64,000 nt of DNA from Kitasatospora herbaricolor. GTDB taxonomy: Bacteria; Actinomycetota; Actinomycetes; Streptomycetales; Streptomycetaceae. This document shows positions 16,222 to 23,640 of the stretch, piece by piece. The DNA lies in contig NZ_JAUSVA010000002.1 in the NCBI RefSeq assembly GCF_030813695.1, positions 8,083,501-8,147,500 on the forward strand, written 5' to 3'. The position numbers and the translations under genes were made by a program. The notes beneath the pieces were generated by a model that saw only the letters and a list, made by a program, of their open reading frames with translations, had not been told where the DNA came from and did not search any database. How positions within the stretch are numbered: position 1 is the stretch's first letter; each line of letters opens with the position of its first letter.

Positions 16222-16279
16222 GGAACTCTCCTGGGAAATCCGAGTGCACCGGGCCCGCCGGTGCCGGCCCGGTCCAGGT

Positions 16280-16307
16280 AGTCGTTCCGGTCAGGGAAGG
16301 AGTTCCC
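16280..16307 (-). promoter_or_regulatory. ECF-type promoter element GGGAAC-N17-CGACT (minus strand)
   Basis: On the minus strand GGGAAC (16307-16302) is followed after 17 bases by CGACT (16284-16280), identical in blocks and spacing to 7204-7231. It would place a transcription start about 50 bases before the importer lipoprotein ATG. I infer recognition by the SigC-like sigma factor at 3847. Confidence 0.5.
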
Positions 16308-16454
16308 GGGGGCGGCGGATTTCTTTCCTTCGGCTGGGTTCGGGCCCGGCGCCGCGCCCGGTCGTGCATGATGGGCGCCGTCGTCAGCCCGTCGTCAGCC
16401 CGTCGCCCACCGGCCCCGGCCGGCCCCGGCCGGCGGAGAAGCAGGGAGCCCGAA

Positions 16455-17222
16455 GTGCCCAACCGGCAGATCCGGCGCGCCGCCCGCGCCGCCACCGTCC
16501 TGGCGTTCACCGCCGCTGCCGTGGCGCTCGCCGGCACCGCGGCGTTCGCGCACGTCGAGGTCGAGTCCGAGACGGCGCAGGCCCTCGCCACCAACGCCAC
16601 GGTGGCCTTCAGCGCCGAGGCCGAGTCGACCACCGCGGGCCTGGCGAAGTTCCAGGTCGTCCTCCCCGAGGGCATCGCCCCGGCGGACGTCACCCTCGCC
16701 GAGGCCCCGGCCGGGTGGACCTTCGCGGCCACCCCGGACGGCTACACCGTGGGCGGCGCCGCCCTGGCCCCGGGCAAGGACGCGGCGTACAAGATCACCG
16801 TCCGGCAGCTGCCCGACGCGAAGGAGCTCGTCTTCAAGACCCTGGAGACGTACAGCGACGGCCACATCGAGCGCTGGATCGAACTCCCGAAGGCCGGCGC
16901 CGACCCCGAGCACCCCGCACCCGTGCTCGCGTTGTCGCCCGCCGCCCCCGGCGCCACCCCGGTCGCCCCGGCCGTGCCGAGCCCGACCGCCGCCGCTCCG
17001 AGCCCGAGTTCCAGCCCCAGCCCCGTCGCCTCCGCCGGCGCGCCCGGCCCGGCCGTCACGCCGAGCGCCGCGGCCACCACCGCCGCCGCGACGGCCACCG
17101 GCAGCAGCGGGGACTCCTCGTCCCCGGTGGTGCCCGTCGTCATCGCCGTCGCGGCCGCCGCGGTGCTGGCGGCCGGCGGCACCTGGTGGTGGCGCCGCCG
17201 GAACCGCGGCACGGGGAGCTGA
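16455..17222 (+). CDS. YcnI-like (DUF1775) copper-binding membrane-anchored protein
   Basis: 255 aa from GTG 16455, with AGGGAG six bases upstream. A signal peptide ends AAFA, so the mature protein begins with His33 followed by VEVE. This is the exposed N-terminal histidine used by YcnI proteins in their monohistidine-brace copper site. The DUF1775 beta-sandwich covers about residues 33-150 (KFQVVLPEGIAP, EAPAGWTF, DGHIERWIELP). A Pro/Ala/Ser stalk and one C-terminal membrane helix (about 222-245) follow, ending in basic residues. It is divergent from the importer operon and fits copper handling at the cell surface. Confidence 0.88.
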   Translation: MPNRQIRRAARAATVLAFTAAAVALAGTAAFAHVEVESETAQALATNATVAFSAEAESTTAGLAKFQVVLPEGIAPADVTLAEAPAGWTFAATPDGYTVGGAALAPGKDAAYKITVRQLPDAKELVFKTLETYSDGHIERWIELPKAGADPEHPAPVLALSPAAPGATPVAPAVPSPTAAAPSPSSSPSPVASAGAPGPAVTPSAAATTAAATATGSSGDSSSPVVPVVIAVAAAAVLAAGGTWWWRRRNRGTGS

Positions 17223-17395
17223 GCGGCTCGGCGCGGGTCACCCGGCCGGCTCCGTCCGCCCCGGTCGCCCCGTCCGCCGGTCAGGTGACCGGCCGCGCGC
17301 CCGGCCGGCCCGGCCCGGGCAGGCGTCGGTCGCCGGGTGCCGGCAGGTGCGGTGTGGTTCCCCGGTTCCGCTGCGCACGGCACCGGGGGGCTCGC

Positions 17396-17761
17396 ACGCT
17401 CAGCTTCGTCTTCTCGGCGCCCGCGGACGGTCGGCAGACGGTCACCGTCCGCCGGGCCACCGGGGCCGAGGCGCGCGACCACGCCCGGCCCGGGCAGGCG
17501 GTCATCACCGACGGCGCGGTGGCCTTCGGGGCGGAGCCGAACGTCCTGGAGAGCGGCGGCACCCGCTTCTCCGCCGGCCTGTGCAGCGACCCCTTCTTCG
17601 CGGATCTGGACGGGATCGTCGACGGGTTCCGGTGGACCGGCAACGACTTCGGCGCCGACAAGAACGTGTTCGGGATCGTGCCGGAGGTCCCGGACGGGGA
17701 GCCGGGCGACGGCCCGATCGGGGTCTGGGCGCGGGTCGGCCTGCGGCAGGACGGCGCGCTC
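17396..17761 (+). pseudogene. Remnant of a DUF4331-family gene
   Basis: A stretch of about 122 codons reads like the middle-to-end part of a DUF4331 protein (TLSFVFSAPADGRQ, LCSDPFFADLDGIVDGFRW, ADKNVFGIVPEVPD, IGVWARVGL). No start codon with a ribosome site precedes it, and the family sequence stops abruptly while the frame runs on into non-homologous translation. The usual protein is several hundred residues, so this is a truncated relic. The rest of the 17223-17871 gap shows no gene. Confidence 0.55.
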
Positions 17762-17871
17762 GTCCCTCCGCGACCGTCCCCGGCGGTCGGCCTGTCAGCT
17801 CGCGACCTGGGCCCCGGGCGCGGTGGTCCGGTCCACGAAGGCCCCTCGGCCGCCGGCCCCGCCGGTTCCGG

Positions 17872-19206
17872 TCACCGTCCGACCTCGCGCGCCCGGAAGT
17901 CCTCCACGCTCTCGCGCCGGATCAGCAGGCGGGCCCGGCCCCGGTCGACGGCGGCCACGGCCGGGCGGCCCACCAGGTTGTATCCGGAGGCCATGGACAG
18001 CTGGTACGCGCCGGCGGCCGGTACGGCGAGCAGGTCGCCCGGGCGCAGATCTCCGGGGAGGCGGGCACCGCGCACCAGCACGTCGCCGGCCTCGCAGTGC
18101 CGGCCGACCACCTCCACCTCGCGAAGAGCGGCCGCCGAGGCGCGGCCGACCAGCCGGACGGCGTACTCGGCGTCGTACAGGGCCGGGCGCGGGTTGTCGC
18201 TCATCCCGCCGTCGACGGCGGCGAAGACCCGCCCGTCCGAGCCGTGCTTGACGGTCAGCACCCGGTAGACCGCGACCCCGGCCGGGGCGGCGATCGCCCG
18301 GCCCGGCTCCACCAGCAGCCGCGGCACGGCCAGCCCGTGCCGGCCGCAGGCCGCGGCGAGGCGCGCCGGCACCCGGCGGGCGAAGTCGGCCAGGTCGAGC
18401 TCCGGGTCGCCCGGCCGGTAACGCACGCCGTGTCCGCCGCCCAGGTCGAGTTCGGGCAGTTCGACGCCGTGGCGGTCACGGATCGCGGCCAGCAGCCCGG
18501 CCAGCCGGTCCACGGCGGTGAGGTACGGCTCGACGTCGGTGATCTGCGAACCGAGGTGGCAGTGCAGGCCCGCCAGGTGCAGCCCGGGCTGCCCCAGCAC
18601 CCGGCGGACGGCCTCGGCCGCGTCGCCGCCCTCGATCGGGAAGCCGAACTTCTGCCCGGCGACACCCGTCCGGACGCCTGCGTGGTGTCCGGCCGCGACC
18701 TCCGGCAGGACCCTGACCAGGACCGGCTGCGGGCTGTCGGCGACGGTCAGCGCCGCCAGCCGCGGTATCTCGGCAAGACCGTCGACGACGATCCGGCCCA
18801 CCCGCAGGCGCAGCGCCAGGCGCAGCTCCTCCGGGCTCTTGGCGTTGCCGTGCAGCACGATCCGCTGCGGCGGGAAGCCCGCGGCGACCGCCAGCCGCAG
18901 CTCGCCGGCCGAGCAGACGTCCAGCCCGAGGCCCTCCTGGCCGACCCAGTCCGCCATCGCGCTGCACAGGAAGGCCTTGGCCGCGTAAAGGACTTCGGCA
19001 CCCGGCAGGGCGGCGCGGTAGGACCGGGCACGGTCGCGTACCTCCTGTTCGTCCAGCACGTACAGCGGTGTCCCGAACCGGTCGGCGGCCTCGGCCAGGC
19101 CGACACCGGCGATCAGCAGCTCGCCCTGCGGGCCCGTCCGGGCGGAGGAGGGCCAGGGGCTGCCGGCCGGCTGCCGGGTCAGGGGTGCGGCAAGGGCGGT
19201 GGTCAT
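17872..19206 (-). CDS. lysA: Diaminopimelate decarboxylase-like PLP enzyme (LysA family)
   Basis: 444 aa, ATG 19206, overlapping the stop of the upstream gene (ATGA). A fold-type III PLP barrel begins near residue 45 with YAAKAF, whose Lys binds PLP. Other motifs are HCHLGSQI, DLGGGHGVRY, VEPGRAIAA (phosphate and substrate loop) and HCEAGD in place of the usual CESGD. The family makes lysine from meso-diaminopimelate. Its place as last gene behind an SAV_915-type protein and an Lrp-like domain protein, with no other lysine gene, suggests an accessory paralog, possibly acting on another diamino acid. Confidence 0.85.
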   Translation of the reverse strand: MTTALAAPLTRQPAGSPWPSSARTGPQGELLIAGVGLAEAADRFGTPLYVLDEQEVRDRARSYRAALPGAEVLYAAKAFLCSAMADWVGQEGLGLDVCSAGELRLAVAAGFPPQRIVLHGNAKSPEELRLALRLRVGRIVVDGLAEIPRLAALTVADSPQPVLVRVLPEVAAGHHAGVRTGVAGQKFGFPIEGGDAAEAVRRVLGQPGLHLAGLHCHLGSQITDVEPYLTAVDRLAGLLAAIRDRHGVELPELDLGGGHGVRYRPGDPELDLADFARRVPARLAAACGRHGLAVPRLLVEPGRAIAAPAGVAVYRVLTVKHGSDGRVFAAVDGGMSDNPRPALYDAEYAVRLVGRASAAALREVEVVGRHCEAGDVLVRGARLPGDLRPGDLLAVPAAGAYQLSMASGYNLVGRPAVAAVDRGRARLLIRRESVEDFRAREVGR

Positions 19207-19658
19207 GGCGTGCTGCTCCTCACGACTGCGGGAACGTGGGTGACGGTGCCGTGGGTGACGGTGCCGTGGGCGGCAGGGCTGCCGGCGGTGCGGGTGAGGG
19301 TGCGCAGGACGAGCTCCACCCGGACCTGGGCGGCCCCGGCGCGCAGCAGTTCCGCGGTGATGCCACGCAGCTCCTGCGGGCCGGTGCAGGCGAGCTGCAG
19401 CTCCAGGTCGGCGTCGCCGGCCAGCGCGAGGCCGCTCTGCACGGCCGGGATGCGGGCGGTGAGCCGGTCGAAGTCCAGGGGGACGGGGCCGGACCTGATC
19501 CGGGCCAGGGCCCGCAGCGGCCGGTCCTCGACCGGAGCCGTGGGGCCCGGCCGTCCGGAGGCGACCAGGTGCAGCGCACGGGCCGGTACGAGCGGCGGGC
19601 CGGCCGCCTCCTCACCTGCCGCCTCCTCACCGGCCACCGGGTGCGGCGCCGGCGTCAC
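19203..19658 (-). CDS. Protein with an Lrp/AsnC-like ligand domain, no HTH
   Basis: 151 aa, start at 19658 overlapping the previous stop, stop at 19203 overlapping the lysA start. The N-terminal ~25 residues are low complexity. Residues ~45-130 read like the C-terminal effector half of Lrp/AsnC proteins (PLDFDRLTARIPAVQSGLAL, GDADLELQLACTG, PQELRGITAELL), but no DNA-binding domain precedes it. The final 20 residues contain a short repeat (HGTVTHGTVTH). A stand-alone amino-acid-sensing partner is possible. The assignment is by eye and uncertain. Confidence 0.45.
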   Translation of the reverse strand: MTPAPHPVAGEEAAGEEAAGPPLVPARALHLVASGRPGPTAPVEDRPLRALARIRSGPVPLDFDRLTARIPAVQSGLALAGDADLELQLACTGPQELRGITAELLRAGAAQVRVELVLRTLTRTAGSPAAHGTVTHGTVTHVPAVVRSSTP

Positions 19659-20020
19659 CGCTGGTGCTGGAGCTGGGCGACGGGGACGCTGAAGGGTGCG
19701 GCCGGCGGCGCGGTGAACGGCGGCGCGGTGACGGGCGGCGCGGGCACGGGCGGCGCCACCAGCTGCGGGTCCAGTACCAGGGTGTGGACGCCCATCGGGG
19801 CGGCCAGGTCGCGCAAGGCGGACTCGCTGAGGACGACCGACGCCTGGTCGGGACCGAGCAGTGCGGCGAGCGCCTCGGCGGAGCCGAACCCGACGGCGCA
19901 GCGGCCGCCGTCACGCAGCCGGAAGAAGCGCAGGACGCGGGCGGTCCCGGTGACGCGCACCGGGACGTGCCAGCCGGTACGGCCGGCAGGCTCCGGAGCG
20001 GCGGTTTCGGTGTGGACCAT
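19655..20020 (-). CDS. SAV_915-family protein
   Basis: 121 aa, ATG 20020 behind a GGAG site, first gene of a three-gene overlapping operon. The core (about residues 18-85: VRFFRLRDGGRCAVGFGSAEALAALLGPDQ, ALRDLAAPMGVHTLVLDP) matches what I know as the SAV_915 family of small SseB-like actinomycete proteins. The C-terminal 35 residues are Pro/Ala-rich. The family has no settled biochemical role. Coupling to an Lrp-like domain protein and a DAP-decarboxylase paralog is the main clue to function. Confidence 0.6.
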   Translation of the reverse strand: MVHTETAAPEPAGRTGWHVPVRVTGTARVLRFFRLRDGGRCAVGFGSAEALAALLGPDQASVVLSESALRDLAAPMGVHTLVLDPQLVAPPVPAPPVTAPPFTAPPAAPFSVPVAQLQHQR

Positions 20021-20185
20021 GGTGGTGCTCCTGGGGGAGTGGTTCTGCCGGGTCCGGGTCCTCGTCGACCCGTACGGGAACCAGGCCGACGCTAGCCGGG
20101 CCGGCCCCGCCGGAACGCCGCTCTGACGCGCCCTTGACTGCGTACGGCCCGGTCCTGACGGGGCGTTGACGCTCGCCTCACCCGG

Positions 20186-20205
20186 ACGGCCGATCGATCG
20201 GCCGT
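20186..20205. promoter_or_regulatory. Perfect 20-bp palindrome, candidate operator
   Basis: ACGGCCGATCGATCGGCCGT is a gap-free palindrome about 165 bp upstream of the SAV_915-type operon and 75 bp past the VOC gene stop. The absence of a loop favours a dimeric repressor site (for instance TetR type) over a terminator. No cognate regulator gene is adjacent. Confidence 0.5.
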
Positions 20206-20279
20206 CGTACCTTCGCCCCGATTCGCTGCGGCCTCCGCTCCGACCCTCCGTGCACCCCGTGCGCGGCCCGGCCTCCGGC

Positions 20280-21071
20280 TCACATCCGGGGGTCCGGCTT
20301 CAGCAGCGCGAACACCGCACCGAAGGGGTCCGCGAGCCAGGAGATCCGGCCGACGTCCGGCACGTCCGCGGCCGGCATCAGCACGGACCCGCCCTTCCCC
20401 TCGGCCTTCGCGACGGTGGCGTCCACCTCCGTCGCGTGGAAGTAGGGCACCCAGCGGGGCCGCCCGGCCCCGCCGCCCGCACCGTCGCCCAGCGGCGCGA
20501 CCCCGCCGAAGGAGGCCTCCTGCAGGTCGCCGTCCCGGACGCTGAGCACCCGGTAGGTCATGCCTGGCACCTGCATCTCCTGGCTGCGCCAGCCGAAGAG
20601 GCCCTGGTAGAAGGCGATGTCGGCGACGGGATCCGGCACGTGCAGCTCCGCCCAGATCAGGGTGCCGGGGGCGGAGGTCAGCCCCAGTCCGACGGTCTTC
20701 CCGGGCTGCCAGAGCGCGAACTCGGCCCCCTGCGGGTCGGTGGCCTGCGCCAGCCAGCCCTCGCCCATGACGTCCATGGGCTCCATCCGGACGGTTCCGC
20801 CGCCGGCCGTGACGGCCGTGACGGTGGCCTGCACGTCCTCGGTCTTGAAGTGCACCATCCAGGCGGAGGTCGCCCCCTCCTCGGTGAGCGGCCCGAGCGC
20901 GGCGACGGTCCTGCCGCCGGCCTGGAAGAATCCGTACCCACCCGCGTCGGGCCCGGCCGACACGAACTCCCAGCCGAGGACGGCGGCGTAGAACGCGGCC
21001 GCCGCGTCGGTGTCGGGGCTGCCGAGGTCGAGCCAGTTGGGTGAGCCGGTACTGAAGTCGGTGCCGAGCAT
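20280..21071 (-). CDS. VOC-superfamily protein, two tandem glyoxalase-type domains
   Basis: 263 aa. ATG 21071 is preceded by GGGAGGA; longer in-frame starts run into a repeat region and are rejected. Two vicinal-oxygen-chelate modules (about residues 8-120 and 133-255) each carry the beta-alpha-beta pattern (FYAAVLGWEF and FYQGLFGWRSQ) and the C-terminal DPQGAEFALWQPG or DPFGAVFALLKPD segment. Such proteins are usually annotated as hydroxylase-like, glyoxalase-like or drug-binding; the substrate is unknown. It is monocistronic. Confidence 0.8.
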   Translation of the reverse strand: MLGTDFSTGSPNWLDLGSPDTDAAAAFYAAVLGWEFVSAGPDAGGYGFFQAGGRTVAALGPLTEEGATSAWMVHFKTEDVQATVTAVTAGGGTVRMEPMDVMGEGWLAQATDPQGAEFALWQPGKTVGLGLTSAPGTLIWAELHVPDPVADIAFYQGLFGWRSQEMQVPGMTYRVLSVRDGDLQEASFGGVAPLGDGAGGGAGRPRWVPYFHATEVDATVAKAEGKGGSVLMPAADVPDVGRISWLADPFGAVFALLKPDPRM

Positions 21072-21235
21072 GCGGGTCCTCCCGGGAGACGGGGCGATCG
21101 GGTCAGGGCCACGATGCCAACCCCGGCCGGAGCTGTCCGCGTCCGAGTGCCGGCCGGGCGCCGGTTTCACCCGCTCGGCGGCGACGGGCGGCAGGGGCGG
21201 CACGGGCGGTAGGGGGAGCGGGCCGTGGGTCGGTG

Positions 21236-21265
21236 TGCCGGTGCCGGTGCCGGTGCCGGTGCCGG
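21236..21265. repeat. (GCCGGT)n microsatellite
   Basis: About five tandem copies of the hexamer GCCGGT between the VOC gene and the secreted repeat protein gene. Non-coding. Confidence 0.7.
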
Positions 21266-21290
21266 GCGTGCGCGGCGCGGCGTGGGACGT

Positions 21291-21335
21291 GCGTCGGCCC
21301 CGGCACCGCTCGGGTACCGGGGCCGGGGCCGACGC
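21291..21335 (-). terminator. Hairpin terminator of the small secreted protein gene
   Basis: GCGTCGGCCCCGG (21291-21303) pairs with CCGGGGCCGACGC (21323-21335), a 13-bp perfect stem, 22 bases past the stop codon of the gene at 21358-21636. Confidence 0.6.
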
Positions 21336-21357
21336 GTCGGGAAGGGCGCCGGGTGGG

Positions 21358-21636
21358 TCAGCCCTCGCCGTCCTCGAACGAGCCCGCGTCGCCGCCGACC
21401 GCCAGGGCGATGCCACCGGTGGCGGCCGCGTTGCCGCCCACCGCGAGGGCCCAACCGTCCTCGGCGGAGGCGTCGCCGCCTACCGCAAGGGCGCCGGCCG
21501 GCCACTCGGCGGCCTCCTCGGCCTGGACGGCGGTACGCGGGGGCTGGTGGTGCGCCACGGCGGCGGTGGCGGTGCCGAACAGGGCGAGGCCGGAGACCGC
21601 GGCGACGGCGGCGGCCTTGGCGAGGGTGGAACGCAT
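21358..21636 (-). CDS. Small secreted protein with ALAVGG repeats
   Basis: 92 aa. ATG 21636 is chosen because a GGAGG site stands directly upstream; an earlier ATG at 21675 has none. A Sec signal peptide (about residues 1-28, ending AVAHH) precedes a mature part of about 64 residues. The octapeptide-like unit ALAVGG(D/N)A occurs three times in the mature part (about residues 47, 63 and 76), spaced 13-16 residues apart, and the C-terminus is acidic. No family was recognised. A small secreted, regularly repeating Gly/Ala/Val protein could be a cell-surface or envelope component; this is a guess. Confidence 0.6.
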   Translation of the reverse strand: MRSTLAKAAAVAAVSGLALFGTATAAVAHHQPPRTAVQAEEAAEWPAGALAVGGDASAEDGWALAVGGNAAATGGIALAVGGDAGSFEDGEG

Positions 21637-21879
21637 GGAGATCCTCCAGGAGCGGGCAAATGGGACGGCACTCATGCTTCAGCACCCGCCCCTTTCCGCG
21701 TACGAACCGCTCCGTGGTCTCACCCGTTCGGACCGCCCGTGCCCGCGAACGGCCCAGCCCGCAGGCCGGCCGCTGCCCGGGTGAACCACAGCCGTTCCGG
21801 GGCCGACTGCCCCAGGAGGTCCAGGCCCTGAGCCGGCCTGCGGGCCGAAGCGGCCCCGGGCCACGACGGCGGCCAGGAC

Positions 21880-22055
21880 CAGCAGGACCAGGCTCGGCGG
21901 GACGGCCTACGCCTGGCTCGGCGGGACGGCCGACGCCTCGCCCGGCGCAGGTGCACGGCGGCCGCGCCGATCATGGTGATCGCGAGTCCGGTGGCCGCCC
22001 AGGCGATCGGGCGACCAGGCTCATCGATGCCCTGGCGAAGGCTCAGTACAAGCAA
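21880..22055 (-). pseudogene. Possible DoxX-like gene remnant with internal tandem duplication
   Basis: The translation GRPIAWAATGLAITMIGAAA followed by VHLRR (about 22016-21942) looks like the last transmembrane helix of a DoxX-family protein, but the rest of the gene is missing. Directly after it a ~24-bp DNA unit is duplicated in tandem (about 21890-21938), giving Arg-rich nonsense. The 21676-22171 interval shows no intact gene. Low confidence because the match is short. Confidence 0.3.
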
Positions 22056-22171
22056 CTGCGGGAGATCGGCCGCCGGGTCGACGGTGCCATCGGCCCGATG
22101 AGCGCCTGCCCGTCGACGCGGACGACCCGAGCACGGCTGGCGCGTCCCCCGGCCCGTGCTGGAGCGGCCTC

Positions 22172-23116
22172 CTATCGCCTGGCGCGGTTCGTGATCTTTT
22201 TCCGGAGCGCCTCCAACCGCCGGTTCAGCTGCTCGGCGTGGGCCGCGGCCTCCCCGGCCCGGGTCGCCGCCGTGGCCGCCTCCTCGCGTCGGGCGCGGGC
22301 GGCCGCGGAGGTCGTCCCGTACGCGGCCCGGGCCTGCTCCAGGGCCGCGCGGGCCCGCTGCACGGCCTCGTCGCTGTCCTCCGCTGCGTACTGGGCCCGG
22401 TCGGCCTCGCCCTGGGCGGCGGCAGCACGCTTCTCGGCCTGCTTGGCGTCCTTCCTGGCCCGCTTCAGCTGGTCGGCCAGTTCGGCCGCCTCGGCTTCGA
22501 GCCGGTCGTGGTCGGCACCCGGCCGGGGCGCGTCGGGCGTGGAGTCGTCGCGCGTACGGCCGTCACCGGGTGACGAAGCGGCTGCGGCGCCCGGCGCACC
22601 GGTCGGGCGGCCACCGGTGCCGTTGCCTGTGCCGCCGGCGGGCAGACTGGGCTCGGCGCCGGGGTTCAGTGCGGTGCTGAGGCGCCCGGCGGCGAACTCG
22701 GCCGCGGCGGACTCGTCGGCGAGCGTGGCCTGGAGGGTCTCCGCCAACTCCTGGGCCGGTCCGTCCCCCGCCGGCCGGCCGGCTTCCCGCGCCTCGTCGA
22801 GGGCCTGCGCGACGAGGGCGAGGACGACCTGCCGGCGCCGGCCGAGGAGTTCGCGGAGTTGGGCCCCGGCGAGCTGGTCCTGGGCGGCGCGCAGGGCCCG
22901 GCCGAGGTCCAGCAGTGCCGTGGTCTCGGTGGGGTGGGTGCGGACGAGGAGGTTGGCGAGCCAGGCCGCGGTGGTGGGCCGGCGCAGGGCGCGGATCCGT
23001 TCGGCGAGCGGGCGGTCGCCGTCCCGGCGCGCGCGGTCGGCGGCCTGGTCGCGGGCTTCGGTGAACTCCGCCGGGTTCAGCCCGTACAGTTCGTCGGCCA
23101 CCTGGTCGAGGTCCAT
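22172..23116 (-). CDS. Conserved coiled-coil protein of unknown function
   Basis: 314 aa, ATG 23116. The N-terminal ~130 residues are helical and hydrophilic (MDLDQVADELYGLNP, RRPTTAAWLANLLVRTHP, QLRELLGRRRQVV). A Gly/Thr/Pro spacer follows (about 155-195), then a long predicted coiled coil (about 195-310, LEAEAAELADQLKRARKDAK and further Ala/Glu/Arg heptads), ending in a basic tail. No signal peptide or membrane helix. The type is common in streptomycetes, but I know no function for it. It is divergent from the GyrB-like gene; the 523-bp gap between them contains no further gene. Confidence 0.7.
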   Translation of the reverse strand: MDLDQVADELYGLNPAEFTEARDQAADRARRDGDRPLAERIRALRRPTTAAWLANLLVRTHPTETTALLDLGRALRAAQDQLAGAQLRELLGRRRQVVLALVAQALDEAREAGRPAGDGPAQELAETLQATLADESAAAEFAAGRLSTALNPGAEPSLPAGGTGNGTGGRPTGAPGAAAASSPGDGRTRDDSTPDAPRPGADHDRLEAEAAELADQLKRARKDAKQAEKRAAAAQGEADRAQYAAEDSDEAVQRARAALEQARAAYGTTSAAARARREEAATAATRAGEAAAHAEQLNRRLEALRKKITNRARR

Positions 23117-23640
23117 GCTCCGGTTCCTTCCTGGGTACGTCCGGCCGGCGGTCCGGCGGTCCGGCGCGCGCGGTGCGCGGCGGGCACCCGTGGGCCGGTT
23201 CTTCCTAACGGCCCCGGGTCGGTCGGGGGAAGCGCTCCGGGCGCCGGTTCACCCGGGTGGGGAACAAGTCGTACCGGAGTCCCTTGCGTTGCTCCGGCGG
23301 TCCGGGCCCGGTCCGGGCGGTCCAGGGGCGACCGGGGGCGCTGATTCCGGGCGCTGTCGGGTCGGTCGAAGCGCGCGGGCGTCCAGATCGGGGGCCGGTG
23401 CGGCATTCGGCGAATCCTTTTCGGATCGCAGGCCTCGGGGGCACCCGGAACAGTGCCTTGCGGGGCCCCGGCGGGGCCTCGGACGGCCTCCGGCCGCGGC
23501 CCGTGACCCCGACGGCGACCCCCTCCGGACAGGCGCCCACCAGCCCGCCCATGCCCTCGCCGCAACGGCTCTGACCTGGTGTTTTCCCGAAAATCGCCTA
23601 GGCTTTGGAGTTCCGCCGCACACCTTCGGAGGGGATTCTT
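23117..23640. other. Divergent intergenic region, no gene seen
   Basis: The gap separates the coiled-coil gene (minus) and the GyrB-like gene (plus). The only promoter-like feature is the AT-richer stretch 23578-23612 with a TAGGCT hexamer (23599-23604), a plausible -10 for the GyrB-like gene about 40 bases before its GTG. No -35 of normal spacing was found. Confidence 0.35.

Noticed and set aside
16222..16454. Cobalamin riboswitch upstream of the BtuCD-like importer
   Set aside because: No B12-box or core conserved segments were recognised; the region instead carries the ECF-type element.
13292..18268. 1658-codon plus-strand open frame across the ABC importer genes
   Set aside because: It is antisense to three clear importer genes. 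Only its 17396-17761 part shows family similarity (DUF4331) and is listed as a relic.
22010..22115. Plus-strand frame with protein-like text (RLIDALAKAQYKQLREIGRRVD)
   Set aside because: Short, no start or family match, and opposite to a DoxX-like relic; left unannotated.
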